From Sorangium aterium (GTDB lineage: Bacteria; Myxococcota_A; Polyangia; Polyangiales; Polyangiaceae), in contig NZ_JAQNDK010000001.1 of the NCBI RefSeq assembly GCF_028368935.1, positions 3,100,001 through 3,164,000 of the forward strand: a stretch of DNA of 64,000 bases. The letters are read 5' to 3'. The position numbers and the translations under genes were made by a program. Below are positions 50,077 through 62,294 of the stretch, one piece after another; the stretch's first letter is position 1, and every line of letters starts with the position of its first letter. Under the pieces are notes generated by a model. It was given only the letters and a program-made list of their open reading frames with translations. It had not been told where the DNA came from and made no database searches.

Positions 50077-50805
50077 GTGCGACATCGCAAGAAGATCGTC
50101 ATCGTGAAGACCGGTGAGCCCGTCCCCCCGGTCCTCGAGCGGCGCGGTCAGTTCTCCGTCTTGATCGAGCAGACGATCGGCGCCGCCTGGAGCGGCGGGT
50201 ACGCCACCGTCGACGCCCGCACGGACGAGCTCCCCGCCCCCGACGCCCCCGAGACCGCCGCCTTCGTCGTCACCGGCTCGTCGGCCAACGTCCCCCACCG
50301 CGAGCCCTGGATGCTCCGCTGCGAGGCGTGGCTGCGCGGCGTCGTGCAGGCCGGCACCCCGACGTTCGGCATCTGCTTCGGCCACCAGATCCTCGCCCAG
50401 GCCCTCGGCGGCGAGGTCGTCCGCAACCCGCGCGGCCGCGAGATCGGCAGGATCCGCGTCCAGCGCCGCGCCGACGACCCCCTCTTCGACGGCCTGCCGT
50501 CGAGCTTCGAGACGCACGCGACCCACGTCGACACGGTCGGCACGCTGCCCGAGGGCGCCACGAGCCTCGCGTTCACCGAGCTCGACGACCACCAGGTCAT
50601 CCGCTTCACGAGCGCCTGCTACGGCGTGCAGTTCCACCCCGAGATGGACCACGACGTCATCGCCGGCTACATCGCGTGGCGGCGCGAGATCCTGCAGGCC
50701 GAGGGCCACGACGTCCCGGCGCTCCTCGCTCCCATCGCGCCGGATCAGCTCGGCACACGGACGCTGCACAATTTCATCCGGCACGTTGTCGTGCGCGGCG
50801 CTTGA
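50077..50805 (+). CDS. Class I glutamine amidotransferase (GMP-synthase-like)
   Basis: 242 residues. The GATase1 triad is visible: nucleophile Cys in GICFGHQILAQALGG near residue 101, and His/Glu in YGVQFHPEMDHDVI near 185. FVVTGSSANVPHREPWM is the oxyanion/loop region. It lacks a synthetase domain, so it is a free-standing amidotransferase, as in the YfeJ/GuaA-like group, whose substrates are mostly unknown. Starts at GTG 50077. It converges with the TetR gene. Confidence 0.88.
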   Translation: MRHRKKIVIVKTGEPVPPVLERRGQFSVLIEQTIGAAWSGGYATVDARTDELPAPDAPETAAFVVTGSSANVPHREPWMLRCEAWLRGVVQAGTPTFGICFGHQILAQALGGEVVRNPRGREIGRIRVQRRADDPLFDGLPSSFETHATHVDTVGTLPEGATSLAFTELDDHQVIRFTSACYGVQFHPEMDHDVIAGYIAWRREILQAEGHDVPALLAPIAPDQLGTRTLHNFIRHVVVRGA

Positions 50806-50821
50806 TCCCTACGCTGCCGAC

Positions 50822-50884
50822 CTGACCGGGGTAGTCCATCCCCTGACTGACGCGCCGGTCATCTCGACCTGACGCGCCGGTCAG
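50822..50884. terminator. Possible bidirectional terminator of repeated GACCGG/CCGGTC arms
   Basis: Between two convergent genes, CTGACCGG (50822-50829) can pair with CCGGTCA (50855-50861) or CCGGTCAG (50877-50884). The 14-base TGACGCGCCGGTCA is also directly repeated at 50848-50861 and 50870-50883, 22 bp apart. A terminator with alternative stems, or a binding site, fits equally. Confidence 0.4.
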
Positions 50885-51588
50885 TCCCCGCGCGACCTGG
50901 CCCGCCGACCGCGCGGCGGGCTCGCCCGCTCCGGCGCCTCGCCGGGGGCGTCCCTCGCCGCGGGCGCGGCGCGCTCGCCCTCCGGGCGCCGCGCCTCGAG
51001 CCCGGCCGCGGGGTCCATCCGGAGGTAGCCGCGCCGCAGGAAATCGTGGAGCGCCGTGACGATTCGCTCGCGCGGGCGGGCCTGCTCCTCGAGGGCGTTC
51101 TCGAACAGCACCTCCTTCAGCGCGCCGATCGTGAACGTCGCGTAGAGCTCGGTGTCCCCCGGCTCGATGACGCCGAGCCGCTGCCCCTCCGCGAGGCTCT
51201 GCTGCAGCAGGAGCTTCACCTCCTGCCGGAAGGCCCGCAGCTCCTTGACGAACGCCGGGTCGAGCCCGGCCGCGTGCGACAGGAGGATGCTCGTCAGCGC
51301 CGGATCGTCGAGCAGGACGGCCACGATCGCGCGGATGTTGTGCTTGACCTGCGCCTCGACGTCCGCCGACGGGTCCACGCGCAGGATGGCGCCGCCGAGC
51401 CGCGAGAAGAGGCCGCGCACGAGCTCGCCGAACACCGAGCGCTTGTCGGGGAAGTAGAGGTAGAACGTCCCCTTCGCGACCTTCGCGAGCGCGACGATGT
51501 CGTCGACCTTCGCCTCGTGATACCCCTTCTCGGAAAACACGGTACGCGCCGCGCGGAGGAGCGCTTGGCGGCGCTCGGCCTTGTCCAT
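50881..51588 (-). CDS. TetR-family transcriptional repressor
   Basis: 235 residues. The N-terminal helix-turn-helix (about 8-55) reads RQALLRAARTVFSEKGYHEA, KVDDIVALAKVAKGTFYLYF and PDKRSVFGELV. The ligand domain has about 130 helical residues; the last 35 residues are charged and Pro/Ala-rich (ARRPEGERAAPAARDAP), beyond the usual family length. Divergent from the activase operon, with a palindromic site (51891-51912) upstream of that operon, so it probably represses it. The acyl-CoA nature of the target enzymes suggests an acyl-CoA ligand. Confidence 0.9.
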   Translation of the reverse strand: MDKAERRQALLRAARTVFSEKGYHEAKVDDIVALAKVAKGTFYLYFPDKRSVFGELVRGLFSRLGGAILRVDPSADVEAQVKHNIRAIVAVLLDDPALTSILLSHAAGLDPAFVKELRAFRQEVKLLLQQSLAEGQRLGVIEPGDTELYATFTIGALKEVLFENALEEQARPRERIVTALHDFLRRGYLRMDPAAGLEARRPEGERAAPAARDAPGEAPERASPPRGRRARSRGD

Positions 51589-51950
51589 GGGCCGGTCGCT
51601 TTACCATCACCGGCCCGCCATCTGGGGATCGATGTCTCCCCTCCGGCGTCGAGCAGGCCCGCCGCCTGAAAAGTTCCGGAAAGTTCGCGGCACAGCGCAC
51701 GACACGCGGACGCCGAAGGGAACGGCGCGCAACCAAACGCAACCAGCCGCAACCGCCCGCCATCGAGCGCCGCGTCGGAACCTTGCACCCTGGACGCAGC
51801 GACGGCCCGAGATGGCCGAAGAACAGCGTTGCGCGACGACCAAGACGCACCGGATTGCTTGATTTCCAGGGCACCCCGTTGTAGCCATCACGACTGACCA
51901 GCCAGTCAGTCGGACGCTGGGGACCGGCGACGGCGGTGGGAGGAGCCCCG
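51589..51950. promoter_or_regulatory. Divergent promoter region between TetR gene and activase operon
   Basis: 362 bases. It contains three GCAACC units at 51729-51734, 51739-51744 and 51749-51754, spaced exactly 10 bp, and the TetR operator candidate at 51891-51912. Otherwise no coding frame is convincing. Confidence 0.5.
51891..51912. promoter_or_regulatory. 22-bp inverted repeat, candidate TetR operator
   Basis: CGACTGAC-cagcca-GTCAGTCG: arms of 8 bp match perfectly around a 6-bp centre. The ACTGAC/GTCAGT arms resemble the TGACTGAC-type operators of FadR/AcrR-like TetR proteins. It ends about 39 bases before the ATG at 51951, where a repressor would block transcription. Confidence 0.65.
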
Positions 51951-55559
<3,609 letters not shown>

Positions 55560-55630
55560 ACCACGTCGAAGGTCGAGGGGGGGACGGCGGGGCCGCCCCT
55601 TCCAGCATCCAAGCGAAGGGAAGCCACGCC

Positions 55631-57586
55631 ATGCAACACACGAGCACGACGAGCACGACCACCACGCAGAAGACGCGCCTTCCTCTGGTGGGCGAGGCGC
55701 GATCCACCAAGACCGACGTCGACATCGAGGCCGAGCTCAGGGCCTTCGAGGAGGCCGAGCGGGAGCGGCTCGGGCTCAAGGCCGAGCGGCGCCAGTGGGT
55801 CGACAACATGCTCAAGCCGAAGATGACCAAGAAGGAGCGCGACAACGTGACGCTCCTCATCAGCGGCCTCACCGCCGCGCAGGACTTCCTGTGCGAGGGC
55901 GCGCTGAAGGGCCTCGGCTACAACGTCCACTACTTTGGGATGAGCGACAACGCGGGGCTGCAGACGGGCAAGGAGTTCGGCAACCGCGGCCAGTGCAACC
56001 CGACGTACTTCACGGTCGGCGGCCTCGTGAAGTACCTCATCGACCTGCGCGACAAGCAGGGGATGTCGACCGAGGACATCATCAAGAACTACGTGTTCCT
56101 GACGGCGGGCGCGTGCGGGCCCTGTCGGTTCGGCATGTACGTGACCGAGTACAGGAAGGCGCTCCGCGACGCCGGCTTCGACGGCTTCCGGGTCATGCTC
56201 TTCCAGCAGACGGGCGGCCTCTCGCAGGCGACGGGCGACGACGTCGGGCTCGAGATGAACCCCGCGTTCTTCATCGCGATCATCAAGGCCATCGTCTGCG
56301 GCGACACGCTGAACGCGCTCGGCTACCGGATCCGGCCTTACGAGGTCGAGCCGGGCGCCACGAACCGCGCGATGGAGAGCGCGAAGCGCATCCTCTACAA
56401 GGCGCTCTTCGAGCAGACGAACGTGTTCAAGGCGCTCTACGAGGCCCGCAAGGAGTTCGAGGGCGTCCGGGTGGACAAGCTCCGGCCCAAGGCGAAGACG
56501 TCGATCATCGGCGAGTTCTGGGCGATGACGACCGAGGGAGACGGCAACTACGCCCTGCAGAGGTTCCTCGAGAGCGAGGGCGGCGAGAACGACATCCAGC
56601 TCACGACGGCGTGGCTGCTCTACAACATCTGGGAGTGCGCCCGAGACACCCGCGAGCGGCGCGACCTGCGCGGCGCCGACGAGGGCAACTACGGCCTCGC
56701 CGGCCTGGACGAGTTCGGCGTGGCGAAGCGCCTCGCCACGATGCGCCTCGCCGAGGGGGCGCTGCGCGTCGGCTTCCAGGCGTTCGCGCTGCCGCTCGGC
56801 CTGCTCGACTACCACCTTCCGGACATGGATCTCGTGGCGGAGGTGGCGAAGGACTACTACTCGAACGACCTCCGCGGCGGCGAGGGGCACATGGAGGTCG
56901 GCAAGCTCATCGTGAACGCCGTGAAGTCGAAGGCGCACGTGACGGTGAGCGTGAAGCCGTTCGGCTGCATGCCCTCGTCGGGCGTCTCCGACGGCGTCCA
57001 GTCGCTGATCACGTCGCGCTACCCCGGGACGATCTTCTGCGCGGTGGAGACGAGCGGCGACGGCGCGACGAACTTCTACTCCCGCATCCAGATGTACATG
57101 TTCAAGGCGCGCATCCTGGCCGAGCAGGAGCTCACCCGCGCCTACGAGGAGGCGGGCGTCACGGAGGCCGAGGTGCGCGCGTTCCTCGCGAGGAACCCGA
57201 AGTACGCGAGCCCGCTCCACCACGCGCCGCACCGCGTCGCCGGCTCGGCCGCCAACCTTGTCTACGAGGTGGCGCCGCTCATCAAGCAGACGGCCGCCGA
57301 GCGCGCGGTGGGCAAGGCCAAGGCGGCGGCGGGCGCGCTCCGCGACGCCGTGATGGCCGCCCCGGCCAAGGCGAAGGCGGCAAAGGAGTTCCTCACGGAC
57401 CCGGAGACGCTCGCCCGGGCGCGCGAGGACGTCGCGCTGCTCCGCGACATCGTCGGCGGCAAGGCCGCGGAGCGGTTCAGCCCGCTGGTCAAGCGCCTGG
57501 CCGGCAAGGCGTACTTCGAGAACAACCCCGAGGTGAGCCACGTGAGCCACGCGGCGAACAGCGTGGAGCCCATCGCCGCGGAGTGA
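55631..57586 (+). CDS. 2-hydroxyacyl-CoA dehydratase / BcrBCD-like component, activase partner
   Basis: 651 residues from ATG 55631, 72 bases after the activase stop. The body (about 50-520) matches proteins encoded beside or fused to such activases: VTLLISGLTAAQDFLCEGAL, NRGQCNPTYFTVGGLVKYLI, LTAGACGPCRFGMYVTEYRK, LFQQTGGLSQATGDDVGLEM, VSVKPFGCMPSSGVSDGVQS. Cys in CNPT, CGPC and GCMPS may bind a [4Fe-4S] cluster. The last 110 residues are Ala/Lys helices. Probably an ATP-driven low-potential enzyme on an acyl-CoA or similar substrate; the true reaction is unknown. Confidence 0.82.
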   Translation: MQHTSTTSTTTTQKTRLPLVGEARSTKTDVDIEAELRAFEEAERERLGLKAERRQWVDNMLKPKMTKKERDNVTLLISGLTAAQDFLCEGALKGLGYNVHYFGMSDNAGLQTGKEFGNRGQCNPTYFTVGGLVKYLIDLRDKQGMSTEDIIKNYVFLTAGACGPCRFGMYVTEYRKALRDAGFDGFRVMLFQQTGGLSQATGDDVGLEMNPAFFIAIIKAIVCGDTLNALGYRIRPYEVEPGATNRAMESAKRILYKALFEQTNVFKALYEARKEFEGVRVDKLRPKAKTSIIGEFWAMTTEGDGNYALQRFLESEGGENDIQLTTAWLLYNIWECARDTRERRDLRGADEGNYGLAGLDEFGVAKRLATMRLAEGALRVGFQAFALPLGLLDYHLPDMDLVAEVAKDYYSNDLRGGEGHMEVGKLIVNAVKSKAHVTVSVKPFGCMPSSGVSDGVQSLITSRYPGTIFCAVETSGDGATNFYSRIQMYMFKARILAEQELTRAYEEAGVTEAEVRAFLARNPKYASPLHHAPHRVAGSAANLVYEVAPLIKQTAAERAVGKAKAAAGALRDAVMAAPAKAKAAKEFLTDPETLARAREDVALLRDIVGGKAAERFSPLVKRLAGKAYFENNPEVSHVSHAANSVEPIAAE

Positions 57587-57751
57587 GGCGGACGAGGCGG
57601 ACGCCGCCGGGCGAGCTGCGCCCGGCGGCTCCCCCGGCCTCTCGCGCCTCTCGCGCCTCTCCGCGCCTCTCCCCGATCGACGCACCGCCCCACCCCCCGC
57701 GCGCCGTCCGGCCGCGACGCACGCGCGAAATTCTGCTAGATATCGCGCGCC

Positions 57752-59029
57752 ATGACCGAACTGCGCTCGTTGTCTCCCGATGCTCTTGCCTCGCTCACCC
57801 GTGAGCTCGAGGCGCGTTTCGCTGCCTTTGAAGCCCGCGGCCTCAAGCTCGACATGACGCGCGGCAAGCCGTCGTCCGAGCAGCTCGATCTCGCGAACGG
57901 CATGCTCGCGCTGCCCGGCGCGGGCGACCTCATCGCCTCGGACGGCTCGGATACGCGCAACTACGGCGGCCTCGACGGCCTGCCCGAGATGAAGGCCATC
58001 TTCGCCGAGATGCTCGAGGTCCCCTCGGAGCAGGTCATCGTCGGCGGGAACAGCAGCCTGACGATGATGCACGACGCGGTGGTCCGCGCGCTCGTCCACG
58101 GCGTGCCGGACGGCAGCGGCCCCTGGGCGAAGCAGCCCAAGGTGAAGTTCCTGTGCCCGAGCCCCGGCTACGATCGTCACTTCGCGATCTGCGAGCACCA
58201 CGGCATCGAGATGATCACGGTCGACCTGCGCGACGACGGGCCGGACATGGATCAGGTCGAGAAGCTCGTCGCCGAGGACGCGGCCATCAAGGGCATGTGG
58301 AGCGTGCCGAAGTACTCCAACCCCACCGGCACCACGTACAGCCCCGAGGTCGTGCGCCGGCTCGCGGCCATGAAGACGGCGGCCCCGGACTTCCGCCTCT
58401 TCTGGGACAACGCCTACGCGGTCCACGACCTGTACGCCGAGGGCGACAAGCTCGCGAACATCGTGCCGGCGTGCCAGTCCGCGGGCCACCCCAACCGGCC
58501 GTTCGTCTTCGCCTCGACGTCGAAGATCTCGTTCGCCGGCGCCGGCGTCGCCGCCATGGCGTCCAGCCCCGCGAACGTGGCGGACGCGAAGAAGCACCTC
58601 GGCATCCAGACCATCGGTCCGGACAAGGTGAACCAGCTGCGGCACGTGCGGTTCTACAAGGATTACAAGGGCCTGCTGAGCCACATGCAGCGGCACGCCG
58701 AGCTCATGCGGCCCAAGTTCGAGGCGGTGACGACCACGTTCGAGCGCGAGCTCGGCGGTAAGGGCATCGCCAGCTGGACCTCGCCGCGCGGCGGCTACTT
58801 CGTCAGCCTCGACACCCTCGACGGCTGCGCGAAGGAGGTGGTGCGCCTGGCCAACAAGGCGGGCGTGAAGCTGACCGGCGCCGGCGCGACGTACCCGTAC
58901 GGCCGCGATCCTCGCGACCGCAACATCCGGGTCGCGCCCTCGATGCCGCCGCTGGATCAGATCCGCGTCGCCATGGACGTCGTCGCGGTCTGTGTCCAGC
59001 TCGCGAGCGTCCGCAAGCTCGCTGGCTGA
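57752..59029 (+). CDS. Aminotransferase, class I/II fold (type Ic aspartate aminotransferase-like)
   Basis: 425 residues. Features: LDMTRGKPSSEQLDLANGML near residue 30, RNYGGLDGLPEMKAIFAEML, VIVGGNSSLTMMHDAV, FLCPSPGYDRHFAICEHHGI, PKYSNPTGTTYSPEVVRRLA, FWDNAYAVHDLY, and FASTSKISFAGAGVAAMASS with the PLP Lys near residue 257. This is the fold-type I branch annotated as type Ic aspartate aminotransferase. Uses PLP to exchange amino groups between aspartate (or another amino acid) and 2-oxoglutarate. Monocistronic by spacing (165 bases from the previous gene). Confidence 0.88.
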   Translation: MTELRSLSPDALASLTRELEARFAAFEARGLKLDMTRGKPSSEQLDLANGMLALPGAGDLIASDGSDTRNYGGLDGLPEMKAIFAEMLEVPSEQVIVGGNSSLTMMHDAVVRALVHGVPDGSGPWAKQPKVKFLCPSPGYDRHFAICEHHGIEMITVDLRDDGPDMDQVEKLVAEDAAIKGMWSVPKYSNPTGTTYSPEVVRRLAAMKTAAPDFRLFWDNAYAVHDLYAEGDKLANIVPACQSAGHPNRPFVFASTSKISFAGAGVAAMASSPANVADAKKHLGIQTIGPDKVNQLRHVRFYKDYKGLLSHMQRHAELMRPKFEAVTTTFERELGGKGIASWTSPRGGYFVSLDTLDGCAKEVVRLANKAGVKLTGAGATYPYGRDPRDRNIRVAPSMPPLDQIRVAMDVVAVCVQLASVRKLAG

Positions 59030-59122
59030 TCTCCGTCATCGCCGTCATCGTCGCTCGCCTGCATTGCGATCGACGCACCGCAGTGCAAGGGTGGGCGCTC
59101 CCTCCTCCTGGAGCGCCTCACC

Positions 59123-59965
59123 ATGCAGCAACTCACCGTCGAAGGTCAGCAGAGAGTTTCCGACCTGTCACAGCGCTATTTCGTCAGCACCGACGCGGTG
59201 ATGACGCTGTTGCAGGCGCTCGTGAACGGCCATGGAACGATGGCGCAGTTCTACCACCCCGAGCTGGGCGGCGGAGGGCAGTGGATGCAGGGCGGCATGA
59301 CCATGGTCGGGGACATGTTCAACAACGGTCTCAAGGCCAAGGTGGACGGCCTGTGCTCCGAGCTGTCCAGTCTGCTGGCCAACCAGCCCTTCGTTCCAGC
59401 GCCCGCGAGCTATCCATCGCAGGGCGGTCAGCAGCAACAGCAAGGTGGCAGTGGGGGTTTTGGGGGATCGCCGGTCAGCCTGTTCGTCCCGGGGTCGGGA
59501 GGGGGCTCGGGCAGCTGGTGGCCCGGGGAGCTCGGCGTGCCGAGCTCCAGCGGATCGCAGAACAACGTCCGATATGCCTACTTCCCCGGCGCGCGGCGCC
59601 TGGCCGTCGAGGTCAACGGGCGCGTCAGCGTCTACGACACGCTCGATCACCAGATCGGCGGCGTGTCGCAGCAGCAGGGATCAGGGTCGTCGGTGACGTT
59701 CACAAGCCAGTACGGCGTGGTGAGCGTGCTGAGCTTACCAATCATCTCCGGCGACCTTGCCGTGAAGCAGGCGCCGATCGCCCCGGCCGCTCCGGCGCAA
59801 ACGCCCGCTCCGGCGCAGGCGGACGCCGCCCTCCCCCGCCCTGCTCCCGCGCAGGAAGGGGATATCTTCGCCGCCATCGAGCGACTCGCCGATCTCCGGC
59901 AAAAGGGGTTCATCACCGAGCAGGAGTTCGCTGCAAAGAAGACAGAGCTCCTCAGCAGGATCTGA
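59123..59965 (+). CDS. SHOCT-domain protein of unknown function
   Basis: 280 residues. The C-terminal 30 residues (DIFAAIERLADLRQKGFITE, QEFAAKKTELLSRI) are a clear SHOCT motif, a short oligomerisation helix pair. The N-terminal 90 residues are helical (LTVEGQQRVSDLSQRYFVST, DAVMTLLQALVNGHGTMAQF). The middle is Gln/Gly/Ser-rich followed by a beta-rich domain (VRYAYFPGARRLAVEVNGRV, SVYDTLDHQIGGVSQQQG). Cytoplasmic, no signal peptide. SHOCT proteins often act as assembly or membrane-associated regulators; no specific role can be given. Confidence 0.75.
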   Translation: MQQLTVEGQQRVSDLSQRYFVSTDAVMTLLQALVNGHGTMAQFYHPELGGGGQWMQGGMTMVGDMFNNGLKAKVDGLCSELSSLLANQPFVPAPASYPSQGGQQQQQGGSGGFGGSPVSLFVPGSGGGSGSWWPGELGVPSSSGSQNNVRYAYFPGARRLAVEVNGRVSVYDTLDHQIGGVSQQQGSGSSVTFTSQYGVVSVLSLPIISGDLAVKQAPIAPAAPAQTPAPAQADAALPRPAPAQEGDIFAAIERLADLRQKGFITEQEFAAKKTELLSRI

Positions 59966-60049
59966 GCGCGAGGAGAGGACGGTCGCCGAGGGCGACGAGG
60001 AGCGGGCGGCGAGCGCCGGAGAGGAGCGCTCGCCATGCTCCGTCATCCC

Positions 60050-60451
60050 TCACCCGCCGTGACAGACCGCTTCGACGTTGTGACCGTCAGGATCGCGCAC
60101 GAACGCACCGTAGTAGCCAGGGTGGTACTGCGGCCGCGGCCCCGGCGGACCGTTGTCGACGCCTCCAGCCGCCAGCGCGGCCCGGTAAAACGCGTCGACG
60201 TCGGCCCTTGTCTTCGCGACAAAGGCGACATGCAAGCTGCCCTTCAGGGGGGTTCCCGTGCCGATCCAGAAGTCCGGCTTCCCGTCGGCCCCCAGGCCGG
60301 CGTGGCTGCCCGCGCCCCCGGTCATCTCCGGCGTGATCTCCATCAGGAGCCCGTAGCCAAGGGGGGCCAGGGCCGCCTGATAGAAGGCCTTGCTCCGCTC
60401 ATAATCCGATACTGGAAAACCGATGTGGTCGATCGCCATACGCGCCATCAT
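60050..60451 (-). CDS. VOC-family (glyoxalase/bleomycin-resistance-like) protein
   Basis: 133 residues with the paired beta-alpha-beta-beta-beta folds: AIDHIGFPVSDYERSKAFYQ at the start and HVAFVAKTRADVDAFYRAAL near residue 75. The metal-binding positions may be His in DHIGFP and His/Glu in GHNVEAVCHGG at the end. Length is that of single-domain glyoxalase-like proteins. Starts at 60451, 60448 or 60439 are possible. Substrate unknown. Isolated, facing the SHOCT gene. Confidence 0.85.
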   Translation of the reverse strand: MMARMAIDHIGFPVSDYERSKAFYQAALAPLGYGLLMEITPEMTGGAGSHAGLGADGKPDFWIGTGTPLKGSLHVAFVAKTRADVDAFYRAALAAGGVDNGPPGPRPQYHPGYYGAFVRDPDGHNVEAVCHGG

Positions 60452-60665
60452 CGCCCAAACGGGCGCGCACCGGCCGAAGAAATGGGGCTGCTGCTCCTTC
60501 TCCCTCGTACCGAGGCACGCTCATCCAGCGCTCTGCGCGCCATTGCGATAGGCCACCTCGGATTGCCGTCTTCGGCAAGAATTCGGCGCTGCGCGCCACG
60601 GCCGCCCGGACGTCGCCCCCATTGTCCGCCCGGCGCGACGTTCAGCGGGCGGCACGCAGCCGGGC

Positions 60666-61229
60666 TTACCGCGCGGGCCGCGCGCTCGCGCGCTCGAGGC
60701 CGCGGAGGACCTCCTCGAGCGCTTCCTGGGTGATGAGACCCACATGCCGGAATACCTCCCGACCCCCTGCGTCCAGGACGACGACGCTCGGCACGTGGTG
60801 CAGCCCGGCGAAGGGCCCCTCTCCGGCGATCGTCGGGGCGTCCGCGAGCGCGACCGGGTACGGGAGCTTGAGCGCCGCGACGAAGGCCTCGACGAGCGGC
60901 CGGTTCTCGCTCGCCTCGAGGACAAGGAGCGCCGCGTTGACGCGCGGCGTGTGATCGCGGAACAGCCCCGCGAGGAACCGCGCTTCCGCCTGAGACGCCA
61001 CATCGTAGGTCGCGACGAAGCCGATCACGCTGAACCTGCCCGAGAGCGACCCGGTCGAGAGCTCGCGGCCGTCGAGGGTCTCGTACGAGAAGCTCCGCAC
61101 CGGGCCGGGCGCCGGGGCCGCCGCGGCGACCGGCGGCCCCGCCGCTGGCTCCCGGACGGCGTCGCCGCCCCCGCCGCAGCCGATCGCGATCAGCAAGAGC
61201 GGCGTGCAGACCGGCGCGAGCGGCCTCAT
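60666..61229 (-). CDS. Thioredoxin-fold lipoprotein lacking the catalytic cysteines
   Basis: 187 residues from ATG 61229, which overlaps the upstream gene as ATGA (61226-61229). A lipoprotein signal ends IAIGC. The fold matches TlpA/peroxiredoxin-like proteins: FSYETLDGRELSTGSLSGRF, VIGFVATYDVASQAEARFLA, VALADAPTIAGEGPFAGLHH and VPSVVVLDAGGREVFRHVGL. At the redox site the expected W-C-x-x-C is T-Y-D-V-A-S, so both Cys are missing and it cannot do normal disulfide exchange. Probably a binding or structural role in a small envelope operon. Confidence 0.78.
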   Translation of the reverse strand: MRPLAPVCTPLLLIAIGCGGGGDAVREPAAGPPVAAAAPAPGPVRSFSYETLDGRELSTGSLSGRFSVIGFVATYDVASQAEARFLAGLFRDHTPRVNAALLVLEASENRPLVEAFVAALKLPYPVALADAPTIAGEGPFAGLHHVPSVVVLDAGGREVFRHVGLITQEALEEVLRGLERASARPAR

Positions 61230-61948
61230 GGCAGCGGATCGCCCTCCAAGTGCGCGTCGAAGAGATCGGCGCAGAGCTGCAGCGAGGGTGGGAGCTCGGC
61301 GCCCTTGCGCTGCTGCGCCAGGACGGCATGGCACAGCTCCTCGATGACCAGCTTGATCGGCGTGGCCTCGAGCTGCGCGCCGTCGAGCAGGATCCCCGGA
61401 CCCGGCGCGTCCTCCGCGCGGACGATGGGATCGTGCCGCGCCCAGGCGATGCCGTCCTCGGGGAGATAGCGGCACCAGAGCACCCGGACGAAGCGCAAGT
61501 AGAGCGGCGTCACAAGCGCCACCACGCGATCGCCCCCCGCGGCGACGCCGCGCAGCGCGAAGCCGCTCGCCGGACGCGGAGCGCGCTCACCTTCCCCGAT
61601 CGCGACCTCGATCCGCTCGCGGCGCCCGGCGTCGCTCTCGACCGACAGGAGCGGGGCATAGATCGCCACCGCAGGGACCTGCAGCTTGGGCGCGTCTTCG
61701 GCGAGGACGTCGAGCCACGCCTCACGCGCCTCGGGGCCGAGCTCCCCGTACACGTGGGCCGCAGCGATGGCAGCCTCGGCGTCGGTCGCGAGCGCGGCGA
61801 GCCACTCCCGCCAGGCAGCGAGGATGCGCGGGTCGAGCAGCGCGCCCGACGGCGCGGGTAGGCCCTGCGCCGCTCCGTCTTGAGCGGCAGCGTCCAGCGA
61901 GGGCTCCTCGACGAGATCGACCGAGCTCGAGTCGCGGCGCTCCGTCAT
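61226..61948 (-). CDS. Conserved protein of unknown function in the 60.7-62.3 kb operon
   Basis: 240 residues from ATG 61948 (7 bases after the stop of the DUF4911-like gene; a longer start at 61990 would overlap it). It is soluble and Ala/Leu-rich: REAWLDVLAEDAPKLQVPAV, AIYAPLLSVESDAGRRERIE, VVALVTPLYLRFVRVLWCRY, IKLVIEELCHAVLAQQRKGA. I do not recognise a family. Its coupling to the lipoprotein (ATGA overlap) and to the DUF4911 gene suggests one complex or pathway. Confidence 0.65.
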   Translation of the reverse strand: MTERRDSSSVDLVEEPSLDAAAQDGAAQGLPAPSGALLDPRILAAWREWLAALATDAEAAIAAAHVYGELGPEAREAWLDVLAEDAPKLQVPAVAIYAPLLSVESDAGRRERIEVAIGEGERAPRPASGFALRGVAAGGDRVVALVTPLYLRFVRVLWCRYLPEDGIAWARHDPIVRAEDAPGPGILLDGAQLEATPIKLVIEELCHAVLAQQRKGAELPPSLQLCADLFDAHLEGDPLP

Positions 61949-61955
61949 GCCACCC

Positions 61956-62294
61956 TCAGCGCAGCGCGTCGCGGCGGCGCGCCCCGACATCGCGCTCGAG
62001 ATCGAGCAGGAGCTCGGCGAGCTCGTCGCCCCGACCGAGCGGCGCCGCGAGCGTGATCTCTCCGCCGCGATCCGCGAGCAGGAGCGCGACGCCGTCGCTC
62101 GCCTCGACGATGCTCTTCACGAACACGACGTCCGCTGGATGGACAAGGACGTGCTGCACCAGCATCCCGGCGCTCGCATCCGCGATCGAGAGGGGGCCGC
62201 GCGCGGGCCCGAGCTGCCCCGCGGCCCCCGAGGGGTGCCCGCCGGCCGGAGACGCGGATGCGACTCGCCTGGAATTGCTGTCGTTCCGGCCCAT
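61956..62294 (-). CDS. DUF4911-like small protein
   Basis: 112 residues from ATG 62294. The body VLVHPADVVFVKSIVEASDG, VALLLADRGGEITLAAPLGR, GDELAELLLDLE matches the DUF4911 pattern found in delta-proteobacteria (a hydrophobic strand, F-V-K-x-I-x-E-A-x-x-G, then a strand pair and a helix). Function unknown. First of a three-gene operon with 7-base spacing to the next gene. Divergent from the acidic protein gene at 62676. Confidence 0.6.
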   Translation of the reverse strand: MGRNDSNSRRVASASPAGGHPSGAAGQLGPARGPLSIADASAGMLVQHVLVHPADVVFVKSIVEASDGVALLLADRGGEITLAAPLGRGDELAELLLDLERDVGARRRDALR

